DNA from: Dirofilaria immitis
Taxonomy: Eukaryota > Nematoda > Chromadorea > Rhabditida > Onchocercidae
Assembly (NCBI GenBank): GCA_024305405.1
Contig: JAKNDB010000068.1
Location: forward strand, 4,716,001-4,780,000
Length of the DNA stretch: 64,000 bases
Direction: 5' to 3'
Shown here: positions 63,647 through 64,000 of the stretch, piece by piece
How positions within the stretch are numbered: position 1 is the stretch's first letter
How the letters are laid out: the number at the start of each line of letters is the position of its first letter
Notes under the pieces: generated by a model
The model's database searches: none
Seen by the model: the letters and a program-made list of their open reading frames with translations, nothing else
Told to the model about the DNA's origin: nothing
Made by a program: the position numbers and the translations under genes

Positions 63647-64000
63647 TCTGTGAAGAGAATTTAGAAAGATAATTGAAGATAGAAATTTGTGTCAAACAGT
63701 TATTGAGAAATAGATATATATGATATGATTCATCGAGTAATCAATTCGGTTACGATGACAGCGATGATAATAAGCGATAACAATGATGATAACAATGACA
63801 TCTTGTTACTCATCAATGCATTATTTTGTTCCATAATCATTTTGTTTTGTTTTTTTAAAACTTTGAAAAAATAATAATAATTTTATTATGCACATGTAAT
63901 CGTAACAATTAAATTAATAAATCTTTTTCTTTTTTTTAAATTTTAAAATGACCAAAATTTCGTCTGAAAAAAAAGTCTGATAACTTATATAACTCAAAGT

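Larger units (their letters stand above)
54536..64000. other. AT-rich gene-poor tail
   Basis: 9.5 kb of very AT-rich DNA with trinucleotide-like ATT/GAT simple sequence (for example 57280-57440). Only two short islands of higher complexity (56490-56650, 58738-59049) and an inverted repeat (63543-63646) stand out. No conserved exon was recognised on either strand. Confidence 0.5.

Noticed and set aside
1..64000. CRISPR array, insertion sequence or bacterial operon
   Set aside because: No regularly spaced repeats, transposase or bacterial gene order; the window is intron-rich eukaryotic DNA.

Overview
The window looks like a nuclear contig from a parasitic nematode, most likely a clade III (filarial or related spirurid) species. 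The reasons are the very low GC content, compact multi-exon genes with short AT-rich introns and TTTNCAG-type acceptors, and predicted proteins that match worm and animal orthologues. This placement is inferred from composition and recalled protein families; no database was searched.

Layout. From left to right: the 3' part of a branched-chain 2-oxoacid dehydrogenase E1-alpha gene (+, 64-1879); a complete SKP1/skr-1 gene (-, 2895-4813); a 4.1 kb intergenic gap; the translesion polymerase gene rev-1 (+, 8951-15261); an AVL9 (DENN-like secretory protein) gene (-, 16795-22740); the histone H4K20 methyltransferase gene set-1/SETD8 (-, 24780-27369); a 6.4 kb gap with microsatellites, a palindrome and a GC-rich TATA-containing island; and the strawberry-notch/let-765 helicase-like gene (+, 33737-44552). 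After this comes a decayed tRNA-Ala(UGC)-like element (about 45.5 kb), a two-exon gene for a 96-residue single-pass membrane protein with a 7.7 kb intron (-, 46505-54535), and about 9.5 kb of very AT-rich sequence with almost no coding signal except two small islands of higher complexity (56490-56650 and 58738-59049).

Functional themes. Four genes act in chromatin, DNA damage tolerance or ubiquitin pathways: SKP1 (SCF ligases), REV1 (translesion synthesis), SET8 (H4K20me1) and strawberry notch (a nuclear helicase-like regulator). REV1 carries a PIP-like box and an apparent ubiquitin-interacting motif. SET8 carries a PIP-degron-like motif. Nothing indicates an operon: spacing is kilobases and strands alternate.

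Sequence quality. Open frames in rev-1, avl9, set-1 and let-765 are broken again and again by one missing base, nearly always inside a short homopolymer. Adding one base at each of the 13 resolved sites restores conserved protein sequence and correct splice phase. In rev-1 and set-1, where every exon is resolved, the corrected exon lengths sum to an exact multiple of three. This pattern is most simply an uncorrected homopolymer-undercall problem in the assembly, not gene death. Automated gene models here would be fragmented, so the exon models below were built by hand from homology and splice phase.

I did not find a convincing new multi-gene system. The best leads are the UIM in REV1 where vertebrate orthologues use UBMs, a possible alternative exon beside the REV1 catalytic motif, the tiny membrane protein with the giant intron, and the two islands in the AT-rich tail.
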